From Cliona cf. orientalis (Eukaryota > Porifera > Demospongiae > Clionaida > Clionaidae), in NCBI GenBank assembly GCA_963930775.1, contig OZ005689.1, positions 9,002,854 to 9,066,853 of the forward strand: DNA of 64,000 nt, in the 5' to 3' direction. Below, piece after piece: positions 1 through 12,647 of this stretch; positions within the stretch are counted from its first letter, which is position 1; every line of letters starts with the position of its first letter. Position numbers and translations under genes: made by a program. Below the pieces are notes generated by a model. It had not been told where the DNA came from. It saw only the letters and a list, made by a program, of their open reading frames with translations, and did not search any database.

Positions 1-117
1 AGTTCATTGTGGTATACACAATACAAATCACATGACGTCATGCACACTAATACAATAATGATAGTGCAGCATTGATTTAGCAGTTTGAGTTTTATCCAGT
101 GCTGGATGTGAATCAAT

Positions 118-1317
118 ATGGATAATTATAGTGTGACGTTATCGCGTAAAGTATTGGTCTACCTATGTTACGGTATCCTTATCATTCTTTCTTTGCAAAT
201 CAGAGCTTCTCTGAGCTGTGCTATCTTCAATTACGCAATTTATGATTCACAATCAAACGCCATAAAAGTGGGCTGGGAACTTCGTTCAGATGATGATCAT
301 TGCCAGCAGAATGGCCCGTATAATGTAACTGTTAGCAGATGCGATGGAGGAATACACAATTTAATGACATCTGCTATGAGAGACAACAGTGGGCACATAA
401 AAGTTCTGATTAATCATAACTTATGTGGATCGCAGTGTACGATTCAATTTCAAGGGTCTGAAGTATGCATACTGTTCCTAAACATTTCTACAGACAGTAA
501 GTTAAGATAATAGCATGCCAGTTAATTGCTATGATTGTAGCTAATACGAATATTGAATTCTTAATCATAGATCAGTTGATGTATCACTGTGGAGGCGAAT
601 GTATTCCAATAACCAATGATGCTATATCCTGTACACGGCATAACATCGAATATTACTCAAATTCAACAGGAATATTTGAAAGTTGCAATCCAATATCCAA
701 CGACACGTGCATAACCAACTTAGAGAATTGTTTATCACAAGCGAAAAATGGAGTTCTTCTGATAGGACTTTGCAGTTACCGGGTGACGCAACCTCTTCGT
801 CAACAGTCTGAGATTAAGTGTGATTCAGAAGGAAGAAATACCTGGCTAAACAGTTGTACTACTCTCGTTGTATTACAATCACAAAGTTTGCTATACAATA
901 CAACAAATCCGAGTGAGTAACCTTAATAGTCTGTGTATATATTAATGTGTGAATTCATTATATAATTTAGATTGTATAACTAACCAACCAACAACTCTCG
1001 AAGTAACTACTCCTGGACCACCTGATCTTATAACTACTGATCCTGCAACTACAAGGAATGACATGGAAACATCAGCTACAACGGACATAAGCAACCAATC
1101 AGCTAGTATTGTGGCAGATAACTCGTGTATGTATATTATTTCAGCTATTACAATCTTTGCCATGGTGCCAAATGGATGGTCAGAATCTATATTCACCCTA
1201 GCAGTGTTAAGTGGATACTATTTACAAGGTAAATCTATAATATGCTACAGGTGTAAAAGCAGAAAGATGAATGGCAGGGATGGCAGCATAGGGACGGCAA
1301 GGCTAAAAAGTACATGA
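118..1317 (+). CDS. FN3-like type I surface protein, 3 exons
   Basis: Exons 118-496, 571-912 and 971-1317 join in phase 1 to give 355 codons. The start is the first ATG and opens a signal peptide (hydrophobic core YLCYGILIILSLQI, residues 15-28). Residues about 35-125 look fibronectin-III-like (VGWELRS strand, Cys-rich). Residues about 127-240 form a second Cys-rich module with CGGEC near its start. A Thr/Pro-rich stalk (TTLEVTTPGPPDLITTD) follows, then hydrophobic segments near residues 295-325 and a short basic tail (CYRCKSRK). The layout matches the FN3-like receptors at 33515-34897 and 50843-52538. The 3' end is the least certain part: the hydrophobic stretch is broken by VPNGW, and a small intron from 1128 or a GPI-type ending cannot be excluded. 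No function is assigned beyond membrane glycoprotein. Confidence 0.6.
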
Positions 1318-4300
1318 ACAAGATTTGTAGGGGTAATCACGTCCATTGTACATCCTTACACTCACTTTTCTCGATTGTTATGCATCTATTGATGGTGGTC
1401 TATTGGTGCTATCCTTAATCAAAGCTTCCTAAGCATATGACATTGTGGTATGCCCCTATAATAATAATAATATGGCTCATAGATAATCAGCTTTGACTGC
1501 TGCATTAGCTATATGTATACCACCTGATTAGCTAGTTCGTTCCAGCACCTACTCAAAAAGCAAGTGTAGGGATGAATAGTGGATGTAATATTATCCTTAT
1601 AAATTTGGCCTTGCCACTCCTACTTCATCTCTTATTAATTTTTATCGTATTTTATATTTGTTTCTGTTCTTTTTTCTTTCGCTTTAGGATAATTCATCAA
1701 TGCTATCTGACATGATTTTCCCATTAACTCTCAAATCGGTGCAGTGGCATAACACTATGCATATCCAGGATGATGAGAGTGCAAACATCATAGCCATGTC
1801 CCTCATTAATTTGTCGCAAACAGGCAGCTCAGTGACTAACGTCATTCCCAGGCCCAGAGAAGCTACTATTATTACCTGGTCCAACAATAACTTACTGGCT
1901 TCTAAAAGTTGCTCCTTTAGCGGAAGTTTTTCACTCCCTAGTGCCACCTTTGCACAGTTTCATCTAGCGACAAAAATTTGGGGTGGAAGCGCCATAAATG
2001 AGTGGGCGTATTCAGCATGCCAAGTTCCTTGGGATGTATTTCTAGGAGAATTTCTTTTTGGTAATAACCGTGTGTTTCAAAAGTGATATCTGCTGCCTTC
2101 AGAAGTTGCTGCAGCTAGCTAACTACCCTAGCAGTCATGATCATGTAAAACCTCAGACGTATCTAAGTGAATAAAATTGTTATCTATTGACCTACTAGGA
2201 GGTCAATAAGTGGATTATTAAGCTCCTATAGAGCAATCTGATTGGTCTGAATGTTACAACCATGGTACAATACACTGTTATGAAACACTTTGAACTACAG
2301 GCAGGCGGGTGGTATGATAACATTCTTGAGGTCGGTATAGTAGAACATACATAGGATACAACCTTGATGCCTTAGCTACTCTATCCCCAAATTGGTGCCA
2401 CACCCCAGCCAAATCAGCTTGAAGTGGGGAGGCTGAGCAGCTAAACTATGAATGCAGTTTGCATGGCCTAACTAGCCTGGCAAAGATTGTCAAAATATGT
2501 ATGCTCATAACATCCTGGCTGACCTTTCCAGAGTTATAGTCCCCAGGACACTCCCGATTCCACTTTGTGTAACATTGAGTGGCCTAGGCCGACAAGGCTA
2601 CATTTGGCATATTGCGGTTTTGTCATCTCTTTAGCTAGCTACAGATTGCGCAATGTGTGCATTGGGTAGCTAGCTACATTTGGCATATTGCGGTTTTGTA
2701 ATCAAATTGGTACTTTCCTCTCTAATTCCCAGTTAGTAAAATTCCATTGTATTACTGTGCACCTGCACACGCAGAGTATACATAATTGTTGTAACCTTAT
2801 CATAAAATTACAATATGAGTACCATTAAAGGAGTGTTATGATTTATACTGCAGTATCGGGATAAGTTAGGCTCTTACCAATTATGCTCACAAACTGCCTA
2901 TCAGTTGTCTATTCTCAGTTTAAGGGAGCAGACACACACAATAGAATTTTTTTCTGGAAAACACCGTGATACGGTAGCTAAATATAGATTCAATGGAAGC
3001 AGCTGCATATTTCTAAATAACACACATCAATTCTAAGTAATGTACACTAAGGCTGTCAAATCCAGCATGGCTTTCCTATCGAACCAAGCATTCTAGAAAA
3101 CACTCTAGGAGGCTATGCATAGCTTGTGAATATAAATCTCTCGATCAAAGTACACCATTGTGCGTTCCAATACAGTCCCAACCACCCTCCGCATACAGCT
3201 ACTCCCAACCTTTTATAATTAGCGCGTACTTTTGCACAAGACTTGAATCCACATTAAAATAATAGCTACCATACTTAATAGTACATGAAAAACGTATGTG
3301 TGGCTTTCTGGTAAAGGTCATCAATCGCTCCATATACTATTATACACATTGTGAGAGTTCGCAAAATGCTAATTTCTTATGTTAAATTGGATCATACGTT
3401 GTATCCGATTAACTACGGTAATCAGTAATAATAATTATACACATTGTATTTCTATTGTAAAGTTTAGAGCTACAGTAGGAGTCAAGTTTATGTGCTAATT
3501 GCACTGTTACAGTGGCTGCTCTATCATTATTACATGATGTGGCAAATTCATCTTGTCCTCCCACAATGTCACACTTCAGTCTGAAATATGTGTACAACTG
3601 CTACGTTCATTCCATATGCAGTACGTATTGGCAGCTACACTGCATATAGGCTTCTACCTTCGTATGTAGTACGTTTGCTCTAGCTTGGAGCATGCATGCT
3701 CTAGGAGTAGGGGGAAAGCACCTGGCTATGTCAATATAAGATGAAAGTCTCTGTGACAATACCTAAACTAATAAGCATTTGAGAGCCACTGTGCACTTTC
3801 TATACTGGACAATATTATTAACCAGCAAAGCAAATCAGTCATGTAGCTGTGGTATTAGGTGCAATGTAAATGCAGAAGGCATGCAACAAACAATTGTAGT
3901 AATCCCCTGATAAGACAAGATAAGGGTTAGCTGATAAGATAAAATTATATAAAAGTGTGGGGGAAGGAAGGGGGGATTTCAGTGTCACATGGCTATTATA
4001 TAAACAATGATCAAATAACATGCATGTGCTCTCCATGCATATCGATTCTATCTATCTAAACAACTCTCCTTATTTGTATCTCTATTAGCTATAATTATTT
4101 GTTATGGTCAACTACTACAGCTACACTACATGTAGTGTTTACTAAACATTCTCCAGTCTCATATTTCCTACATTCACTAGGAGTTCTGCCAGAATTTGCA
4201 CATAGCACTGGCAAAATTTCCCTATCCTAATCAATTATTTACTGCTACCCATGCACATAAAATTATGTCAGCATAATTTTAGAATAATAATTGTTTGAAG

Positions 4301-4858
4301 GTGTGGTCAGGGAACCTGGGATGTGGTCACATAAATATGTATGATCTGACAAAAATTTAATTTTTAAAAGTGCACGTAGAGCAGAGGTAAAAAAGGTTAC
4401 GTAGCGCAACCGTAGCGTAACCAGCCACTACGCAAGGTACTGATCTCCAGAGTACAGAGTACCCTGCCAAGCTTGCACAGTGAAAGACAGCAATTGCATG
4501 CTTTGCATGATTTCAACATTTAGCTAGCTAGTCATACTTCTACTCAACGGACTCACCACTGGTCACAGTAGGCTATCAACTATCGTGCTACGTAATTCTT
4601 GCCTTTAGCTACATGTACTATACTTCTGCTGATCTGACATTCACCTTGTATAATATTACTTAATAGCATGCAATCGTTATTTAATCAATAGAGCATCGCC
4701 ACAGCACAGTACAGTATTGCTGGCCTAGTTGCAACATGTAGACTATTATAATAGTTATAGCAATAGCTTTTGCAATCCACCAAGGGTTTTGCAAGATCTG
4801 AGTGCTTCATTATTACTTGTATATGTGTGTATCAGATAATAATACAAAGTATATACTG
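1318..4858. other. intergenic, no supported gene
   Basis: About 3.5 kb of AT-rich DNA between two convergent genes. I see no exon chain on either strand. It holds a dispersed repeat fragment (1961-2060) and a local duplication of the segment TACATTTGGCATATTGCGGT at about 2600-2620 and 2677-2696. The recurring palindromes TAGCTAGCTA and AATAATATTATT also occur here. Confidence 0.5.
1961..2060 (+). repeat. dispersed repeat copy (partner at 15110-15208)
   Basis: The stretch with AAAAATTTGGGGTGGAAGC, then ATGAGTGGGCGTAT, then GCCAAGTTC and a GGAGAAT(A/T)TCTTT ending recurs with mismatches inside the inverted-repeat element at 15092-15370. This copy is probably a fragment of that element family. 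A 128-codon open frame crosses it, but nothing suggests a gene. Confidence 0.55.
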
Positions 4859-6056
4859 CTATTGATGAGCTGTCCATGAATAATTTTCAATGTGACCATA
4901 GGCCGGACTGTCAGTCATCTTCATTGTTTTTATATCTCCATAGCTGCAGTTGATTTCCATATTAATGGCTGTTGGGTTTACACTGTTAATAACTTCTCCT
5001 AGACCATTTATTTCTTCATACACAGGTTCATTTTGCTCATTTGGCTCATAGCGTTTGCTTGACATGTGCTTGAACAATACAATGGCTGTCACTACGGTCA
5101 CAGTGACCAACAAACAAGCTACTATTGTACTCATCACACTGATAGTGATTATCTGCACTGTGATAGTTATTATAACATGATAATAACAACACTCTTACTA
5201 TTATTATACTAGCCTCAATCCCAGGACACTCCAGCCCAATTAAGTTTATCATTGTTGCACGCAGTGCAGTGTCCTAGAAATGAGGCTATACTATTACCAA
5301 TGTTAAGCTTCGTAGATCGTGAGGTTGATGATACTGATACCGTAGGCACCACGAGGCTCTCTGACCGCTCTGAGTAGTTTACTGATGTACCGGAACTGCT
5401 GGTAGTGACAAATAATGTCACCATTGTAGGTTTCAGAGTTGGACATGCTGAAAGGAGATGCAATACTAAGCTAAATATCAGTTAATATGCACTTATTTAC
5501 TCATCATGCTTGAGCTACGTATTCATGTATACCTATATTAGACACATTATCAGGTGCTACCACAGTCAGAACTGCTCTGTTGCTTTCAAATTCCATGACC
5601 TCACTCTCCAATGAGATTCGGATTATACAAGAGTAATTAGATTGGTTGTTAGATGTATCTATCCTGACAACCAATCCTGTTGCATTTTGCCTGTGATTAG
5701 GTGGGAGTCTAGATGCTGACCAAGTTCGTTCATTGATCCTCCATGATACAGATTCTGAATAAAATGACTCTGCAGTGTTATTGTATTCACATGGAAAGAA
5801 CACTTTTTGCCCATTTACTGCACAGACATCTTTTGGTTCAGAGGAGAACACACCAGTAGAATCTGATGTCTCAACAACTAGTGAACGATGAGAAATTATT
5901 TAATATGCCCAGCATAATAATATAGATAGCAAGAAATACCAATAGATGGAGATATGCCACATAAAATTTTGACAACATACCTCCACAATAAAGTGAGCAT
6001 AAGTACATCGTCAGAAACACAAAGTTAGTTATCATAATTAAACTTTGAGCTTCCAT
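4859..6056 (-). CDS. single-Ig receptor with ITAM-like cytoplasmic tail
   Basis: Exons on the minus strand are 6056-5981, 5877-5533, 5447-5298 and 5157-4859, all joined in phase 1, 289 residues. The chosen ATG at 6056 gives a clean signal peptide (MEAQSLIMITNFVFLTMYLC). The Ig domain spans residues about 30-136, with Cys in FPCEY, Trp in VSWRI, the LPPNH signature and Cys in NYSC. A Ser/Thr-rich stalk covers 141-190, and the membrane span is about 192-219. The tail carries YEEI (237-240), YGDI (263-266) and YGHI (277-280). YGDI and YGHI are separated by ten residues, which fits an ITAM (YxxI/L-x6-12-YxxI/L). YEEI is the classic Src-family SH2 ligand form. Role inferred: signalling adhesion or recognition receptor. 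An ATG further upstream (6170) is in frame but would bury the signal peptide. Confidence 0.8.
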
Positions 6057-7899
6057 TGAGTTAAACCACGATCTAGCGGCTCTGTTAGGCTGACATTGAC
6101 TTCTGACAATTAAGGAAACTACCGTGACGGCAAAAGATACTACACGGCAACAAAGTGTTAATACATTCATTTTCAATAACCAATATTATGTAAGTATACT
6201 CTATATGTTACATATGAACATCTGACTCGATATGTGACTATTGTCATAGATGATGTTATAGATTGATCAGTCTTGGCTATAATCAGCAATTAATGTTGTT
6301 GTTGTATTCTTGTTTTCATAATCACTGATGTGTATTCCTACGTAACCATGTACACATAGTATTGCTCAAATTCCATGTTGGGAAAAGAAATTAGAGTACT
6401 CAGTAATTATTCGTGTTCATTGACAATCATGCCGGCAATTATTGTATACATGGATCTAGATGATGATATCAAAACATCCCTTATAGGGGGCTAGGGCCCC
6501 CTGGTAAATCCCTCTATACCTTGTATTTGTGTATGTACATTCACTCTGAAGATTTGGACCATCAAGTGTGCACACTTGGATAAAATTTACATTGATAATT
6601 CTCTGTGGCATGTTAGCTACAATAAATACATGTAGCCTCAAATCCGTACACATAAATTTTCTATAACGGCTGTCTCAAATATTTTGGATGAGATTTTTAT
6701 TTACAGTTAGCTACTGTATCACTGTGTTACATTTCCTCAACAAAATTCAAATTTGTGAACCAATACAGCACTAGTAGGGGAGTATTAACTGGGTTTTAGA
6801 ATTTTACCTGTAATCTAATCGGTCAATAAAAGTAGCTTAGTTACTTGTAGGTTTTGCTTGGTAAATTTTACTTAATTACTTGTAAATTTTGGCCAGTAGG
6901 TATTATGAGAGCTCAAAGGCAAATAGCTGTACTACTATAGCAATAATTGTAAAACTCTAAATAACTTAGCTCACCTCAGCCAATGGGATCCATACTACCG
7001 GTATTTAGCATCCCTTTGTCCCCTTAGTAACACCCTCACAACGCTTGGGTGTCACAGCTCAGGGCCACCGGGAAGCTAAATACTGTACTGAGATCCCTTG
7101 TCCTCGGTGTCTAGTAACTATTATGTATCCCCATGCACTGTTGTAATAACAATATTATAATACTAGCTACAAGTTTAGTGTCCGCGAGTCTGACCACTTG
7201 ACCAGGTACCTATAGTAGTTGGCTGTAAAAGTGTCATACGGCTATAGTCATGTGTTTGCATGCACTGTATATGTTTGTTTTCGATATTCTTATGATATCC
7301 TAGCATTCTGGTAGAACAATCGCCGGATGATTTGCTAACATGCTCAGCAGAAGTGAATACCAATGCTGTACTGTGCTGGTCATATTAGAGGCCAAATCTA
7401 CTGTCATGTGCATGACATAATATTATATAAAATTGGCTATTAATGTCAATAGTAACTATATATAGCTTTTATTGAAGTCATTGCTTGAATCACCTATCAA
7501 TTGTGTGAAAATGATGAATTTGAATACTGTTACAGTACTTACTCAAATAGAAGCTGTACTGATTAGTAGCTAGCTAGACTCGAATATTGGCCGCACATGG
7601 AGATCTGTGAAAAATACTGGCCGCACTAGCTCTCCAGTAAGGTTAGCTATGGCTAGTATTTGACTAAATGCAATATTATCTCATGTTTTGTGGTCCAGGA
7701 GATAACTTGCCATAGTTTAATTCGTGTCTCCTAATTCATGCTGCTTCTTCTATCCTACACAGAATCTGCAGTATTGGATTTTCCTATCCTTGTTGAGCAA
7801 TTAGGCAGTGCAAGAGATTTCCATATCAATGAATCAGACGTTAATAGTGACCATATCAATGTTGAAAAGTGTGTGGAAACAAATGTACACACAAATAAG
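6057..7899. other. intergenic, divergent promoter region
   Basis: About 1.8 kb between the divergent genes at 6056 (minus) and 7900 (plus), so it should hold both promoters. I see no further exons, RNA genes or clear transposon ends. Short open frames are present but lack splice-site support. Confidence 0.4.
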
Positions 7900-10800
7900 A
7901 TGTCCTCTACCAACCTGATCGTGAACTTGCTTTTGTTACTCCTTGCTGTACTGGCCTTTCCCAGACTGATCACTTGTGATCGAAATAGGACATTGTTTGC
8001 CACAATTATTATAGTGCTATGTGGAAGATTTCACTCAAGTTATGGTATGTTTTTACCTTAACATCCGTTAGTGTACAGTATCACCATTAAGCATTAATGT
8101 TTTTATGGCAGGCCTACAATTTGGAGAAAGTGATTTATTTGTTAGAGAAGGACCGACTTCACGTTCACTTGCAATTCAAAGGCGAGACATATCTGGTTCT
8201 CTTGAAATAAAAGTTTTTGCAAGCACGATTACTGAATACAGAGAAAATCATGTTGAGATGGGATGTAATCTTACCTTGAATGATCTTAATATCCAAGAAT
8301 CACAGCTAGATCCTGCTGAAGGTAATTTTTGTAGTAATATAATCAGATTCTTTAGAATTAATTTTTATTCCGTTATGCTCAGACACTGACCTCAAAAGAT
8401 TTGAATATGATGTCAAGTTTGATGCTAATGTTCGTGAAGTATACATCGATGTTGAAGTATACGATGACCAATTATCAGAGAAAGAAGAGTACTTCATCCT
8501 ATCCCTAAACTATACAGAACATGCAACTGATCGATGTGCAATTGCTGTCGGCATTATGGATAATGATCGTAAGATAGAGAATACCTAACAATAATATTCA
8601 TCATTAACAATAATAATATTATTATTAATTTTGCTTAGGCCTGATATTCAATTTTAGTACAAGCCAGGCCATAATTGATGAAAATGCAGGAGAGTACTTG
8701 AACCTATCCATTGTCAAGACTGGAGAAAATGAACCAAATGTCACTGTTCAAATTGCAGTTAGGGAATTGCAAAAGGGAGTTGAAGGTGAATACTTAACAA
8801 AGTGTAATATGCACACATGCATAATAAGGCAATAATTAAATGAAATCTTGAAATCGGATACCTAGTATAGCCTAGAGAAACCTCATTGATTACGTCACTA
8901 CAATTGGTCTATCTGTAATCATCATCTTATTATATGTAAAACTTCTTAGCACATCCCTATTATAGAAGTATTCCTTATATTGTGATACTTTATCTCTGTA
9001 TAACCTAACAGTTGGTAGATAAGATTAATTACGATTCCTGGATGATGATTGCTATGCCTCCTTTGAATGCAGGAAGGGATTTCGATTTATTTGAAACTCA
9101 CTATGTTTTTGATAATGAAACCAGTGAGCAAATAGTGCGAATTCAAGTTTATGATGATGACAAACTTGGCATTGAGGAGCAATTCGAGCTATATTTCCCA
9201 TCACAGACAGGAAGCCATGATGTGCAGCACATTACCCTGACACCTAGTAGTGTGACAGTGATCATTCAAGAGGATGAAGGTATGCCATTAGCAAGAACTA
9301 GCATAACAACGCGGCCGGTGAAGGAGCGTTGATCTGAGTATGTGTGTATATCAAGGGCGGCGGAAGTGGTATGGCTGGTGTGGCTTTTGCCTTACCACCT
9401 TTTTCATGGATAGGCAATGCCATACCAGATTTTTAATAGCTGCTGCCGCTATGGCACTAATACTTTCCTGAACTTGAAATGCTGTAGCTTGGCTATAGCA
9501 ATGAGCAGGTCATGTCTTTTGATTCCACTAGTAGCTAGTATTGCCACGGTCATGACAGACGCAGTTTGGCTTGAACATGAGGCCAATGATTCGCGACTTA
9601 CCCTGCTATGCCCACTTTTCTCATAATATTAAAGCTCGTTCATTTAAAGCATGTTTATGATGTTATACTGTGCCTTTGTAATGGTAGGCTTGCCACACCA
9701 CTATTCGCAACCTTCTGCTGCCCCTGTATATCAACTACTTACTAATCATACAAGGATAACAGTAACCTAAATCTGTATAAACAATCTGCTAGCATTTATT
9801 TGCACCCCTATAGAATTTCATGGACTCCCTGCATAATAATTACAATTAGCTATAGCTAGCTAGAAAGCTACCACAACTATAATACTGTCAAATTAAGCTT
9901 GTCCTTATCTGAGCATGTCATTGAATAATTGTTCCTATAGTTTATGCATCCCCTTTTTTAATGCTTTTAGTTGCTGTGGTTGGATTTACAATGGCTGGAG
10001 ATGCGATGCTCCAAGAGGGAGGTGGATCTGCTAAAATTTGTGCTGGCTTTGATGATGAAGATATGGATGGAATAGAAATTGACAATGGGGTTGACTTCAT
10101 CTTTATAGTAGCTGATTTGTCACCCATTACTCCTGGAACAGGACACGGTAATTACTGTTAAGAACCTGCCTAGAATTATGTCAGTCCATGTATTATTTTA
10201 TGTGGTTAATGTGTATTGATAATACATATAATATTAGATTTAATACTGAAACCTTCGAACACGTTATACATCTATGAGCATGCACATGAAGATTGTCTGG
10301 AAATTTCAAGTCCCTTCGACACAAACTTGAATGAGTCAATGCATCTACTGTCATTGCAAATCAGGGGTACATCAGTATCAAGAAGTAAAGTCGTTTTCTC
10401 TCGTCAATATTTAAAGGTTTATATTGCAGATTATCATGGTAAGTGAAAGTTTGAGTTTATAATATAGCAAGGTAGTACTCTTGTTAATGGTACTTTTTAT
10501 GTATACATACAGGGCTGGTTTTTATTTCAGAACCAAGCAATATCACGACAGGCATGGGAATGGATGTCCATTTTGACTGTAACTACATTGGAACTCATGC
10601 TAGCCCACTGTGGACAATCGCACACCCAACAGGAACAATAAGAACTGTATCTGCAGCCAGATTACCACGTAATCATTTCTCAACAGGGAAGGGTCTATCA
10701 ATCAGAAATGTGGATGAAAGCCACAATAGGACATCATATGCTTGTCACTTTCAAATTTATGATAGAGATCAAGTTGTACGAATATCTAGTCGTGAAGGAA

Positions 10801-12109
10801 CATTGATGGTGTTGGATACCATTGCATTTGACATCCAGTTGAGTAGTGGAAGCAATTATTTTGATCATTCTTTAGCTCATCAGATAATCGAATTGTTTCG
10901 TGGTGACGAAATTCCATCAATGACCATCAGAAAGTTTGGGTATTCTGCAGATACTTTTATTGTTATCGTAAAAATCAAGAGCTTCAATGATGATCGTTGT
11001 AGCACAAGTAAGACAGTATACATGTTACAGTAATTGTAATATTAATTTTTTATCTGTAGTTGTTACTTCTTTAATTTTTCTCATTCATAGCAGTCAGAGA
11101 GCAAGTGTTATGGTACGCTTTTGATACACAAACGTATGAGCATACGTTACGTGATACAATGCTTGATGAACTGCCACATTCAAGCAACTATCTTGTTGAG
11201 ATCATTGATCCAGTAAGCAGCATTGAGATGAGCGGTGCCCATGTTCTCGTTCCGGAACCCATACATGTTGATATTTTTGATAAACACTGTAAGAGATAAG
11301 TAATTGTGTCAGCATAATGATGGGTAGTATTATTTATTCATCAATGTTACAGTTTCTGTAGGGTTCACTGAAGAAAATATAAGCCTTCAAGAAGGAATAA
11401 TGGGACAAATCTGCTTGACAACATACGATAAGAAAGTCCATCAGTCCATTAGTCTAAATTTTACCCTTCAATCACTGGATAGCATTGAAGGTATAATACA
11501 TTTATTTATTACTCCCACATCTATTGTACACGATAACCATTATAATATTAATATGCATACACAGGTTGTGTACTATTTGAGCAAAATTTCATTGTGCTCA
11601 ATTCTACAAGTGCAATTGGATGTACCACTGTCTCAAAAGGAACATGTGACGGTGATCTTGAGATGAACGTCACTGTAATGGCTACCTATGAAGATGTGGG
11701 GGAGAACAGTGTGACTGTCACAATGCTTCAACCATTCCTCAACATAACCTTAAGTAAGCATTTCCAGTGTCCCTTTACTTTAGTGTAATCATGATAATCG
11801 TATTGTCATATCAGCAGCTACTACTGACAACGCTGATCCAGGAGTACCTGTGGAACTTCTTATTACTTCATCTCTTGCGGTTCTTTTTTTCTTAATGTGT
11901 TTTATAATAGTGAGTATACAGTCTTAATATGACCACTCAATGACAGCTGCTTTAAAATTCTTTCATAGATTATCATCGTCGCCATTTGTATAATAGCTCG
12001 CTACTGTCGATCAAGGAAACGTAAATACACAGTCAATGACCGTGGCACCAACATTGTGGATAGCGGGACCATGCAAAGTGTCAGAAGCACACAAAGTTCT
12101 CATGATTAA
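7900..12109 (+). CDS. Calx-beta x3 / Ig transmembrane protein, 13 exons
   Basis: Exons: 7900-8044, 8112-8321, 8383-8568, 8639-8785, 9019-9279, 9971-10147, 10238-10438, 10531-11007, 11091-11288, 11353-11490, 11565-11753, 11815-11909, 11969-12109; 854 residues. All junctions are phase 1 except the last, which is phase 0. The signal peptide has a poly-Leu core. Calx-beta-type repeats lie at residues about 49-180 (ending AVGIMDND), 181-316 (INYDS, VYDDD, VIIQEDE) and 317-442. An Ig domain follows (443-540; FDC, LWTI, LPRNH, SYAC). Next come about 240 residues of unrecognised ectodomain, a membrane span (about 786-818) and a basic tail (RYCRSRKRKY) rich in Ser/Thr. Calx-beta domains bind Ca2+ in Na/Ca exchangers and occur in integrin beta-4 and sponge aggregation factors. 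It is paralogous to the 28708-33399 gene. The acceptor at 9018 was chosen over 9011 because only it keeps the frame. Confidence 0.82.
9347..9734. mobile_element. hAT-like non-autonomous element in an intron
   Basis: The segment is bounded by TATATCAA at 9347-9354 and again at 9727-9734, an 8-bp target-site-duplication candidate. Its ends are imperfect inverted repeats: left GGGCGGCGGAAG...GTGTGGC, right GCCACACCAC...CTTCTGCTGCCCCTG. The right end, read inward, begins CAGGGGCAGCAG, a hAT-style terminus. About 370 bp with no coding capacity. The left tip seems to lack the first two or three bases. Confidence 0.6.
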
Positions 12110-12647
12110 GAGACATCATCTGATAATTAACTAAGCCTTCTAAAATAGTGTTCGTGCCAATAATAATATTATAATACTGTCTTTAGCTATTCTAAATTTT
12201 GGCTGCATAATATTAATTATTGTAATATTAATAATAATAATAATATTATTATTATTGTTATTATGCGTGGATTGGGTGGTGAGTGGGTGATATAATCATA
12301 GAGTCGATAGTTAGATAGTTTTAAACAATGTCAGACCATAATATTATTATTGGTGACGTAGAATATTATGGTATCTCAATAATGCTATAGTATTATTACG
12401 TACAGATCAAGTTCATTAGTAACATGTTGAATTATACATTAAGTATCTCGATAACGTAATGAAAAGATTGGAATGCTTGTTACAATCTATCTTCAAGGTT
12501 TCACTATCAATTGCAAAACCTGTGCCTGGTACAACAATGCCATATGTAAAGAAGCCAACTCCATGGCACTAGACTTAAATTTGTGATCTTGTCTGCTTTT
12601 ATCCATATCTTAGCTTGACCTAGCTTGCTCAAAGAAGAAAGCTAAAA
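12110..12647. promoter_or_regulatory. spacer upstream of the M8 protease gene
   Basis: This 540-bp spacer separates two same-strand genes, so it should carry the 3' end of the first and the promoter of the second. It contains long AATAATATTATT-type palindromic runs at about 12223-12260. I cannot point to a defined promoter element. Confidence 0.35.

Noticed and set aside
1684..2086. Overlapping 87- and 128-codon frames on both strands
   Set aside because: They cross a dispersed repeat that recurs in an intron at 15110; no recognisable domain or splice partners.
6057..6170. Upstream in-frame ATG at 6170 as the receptor start
   Set aside because: It would place a good signal peptide (from 6056) about 38 residues inside the protein.
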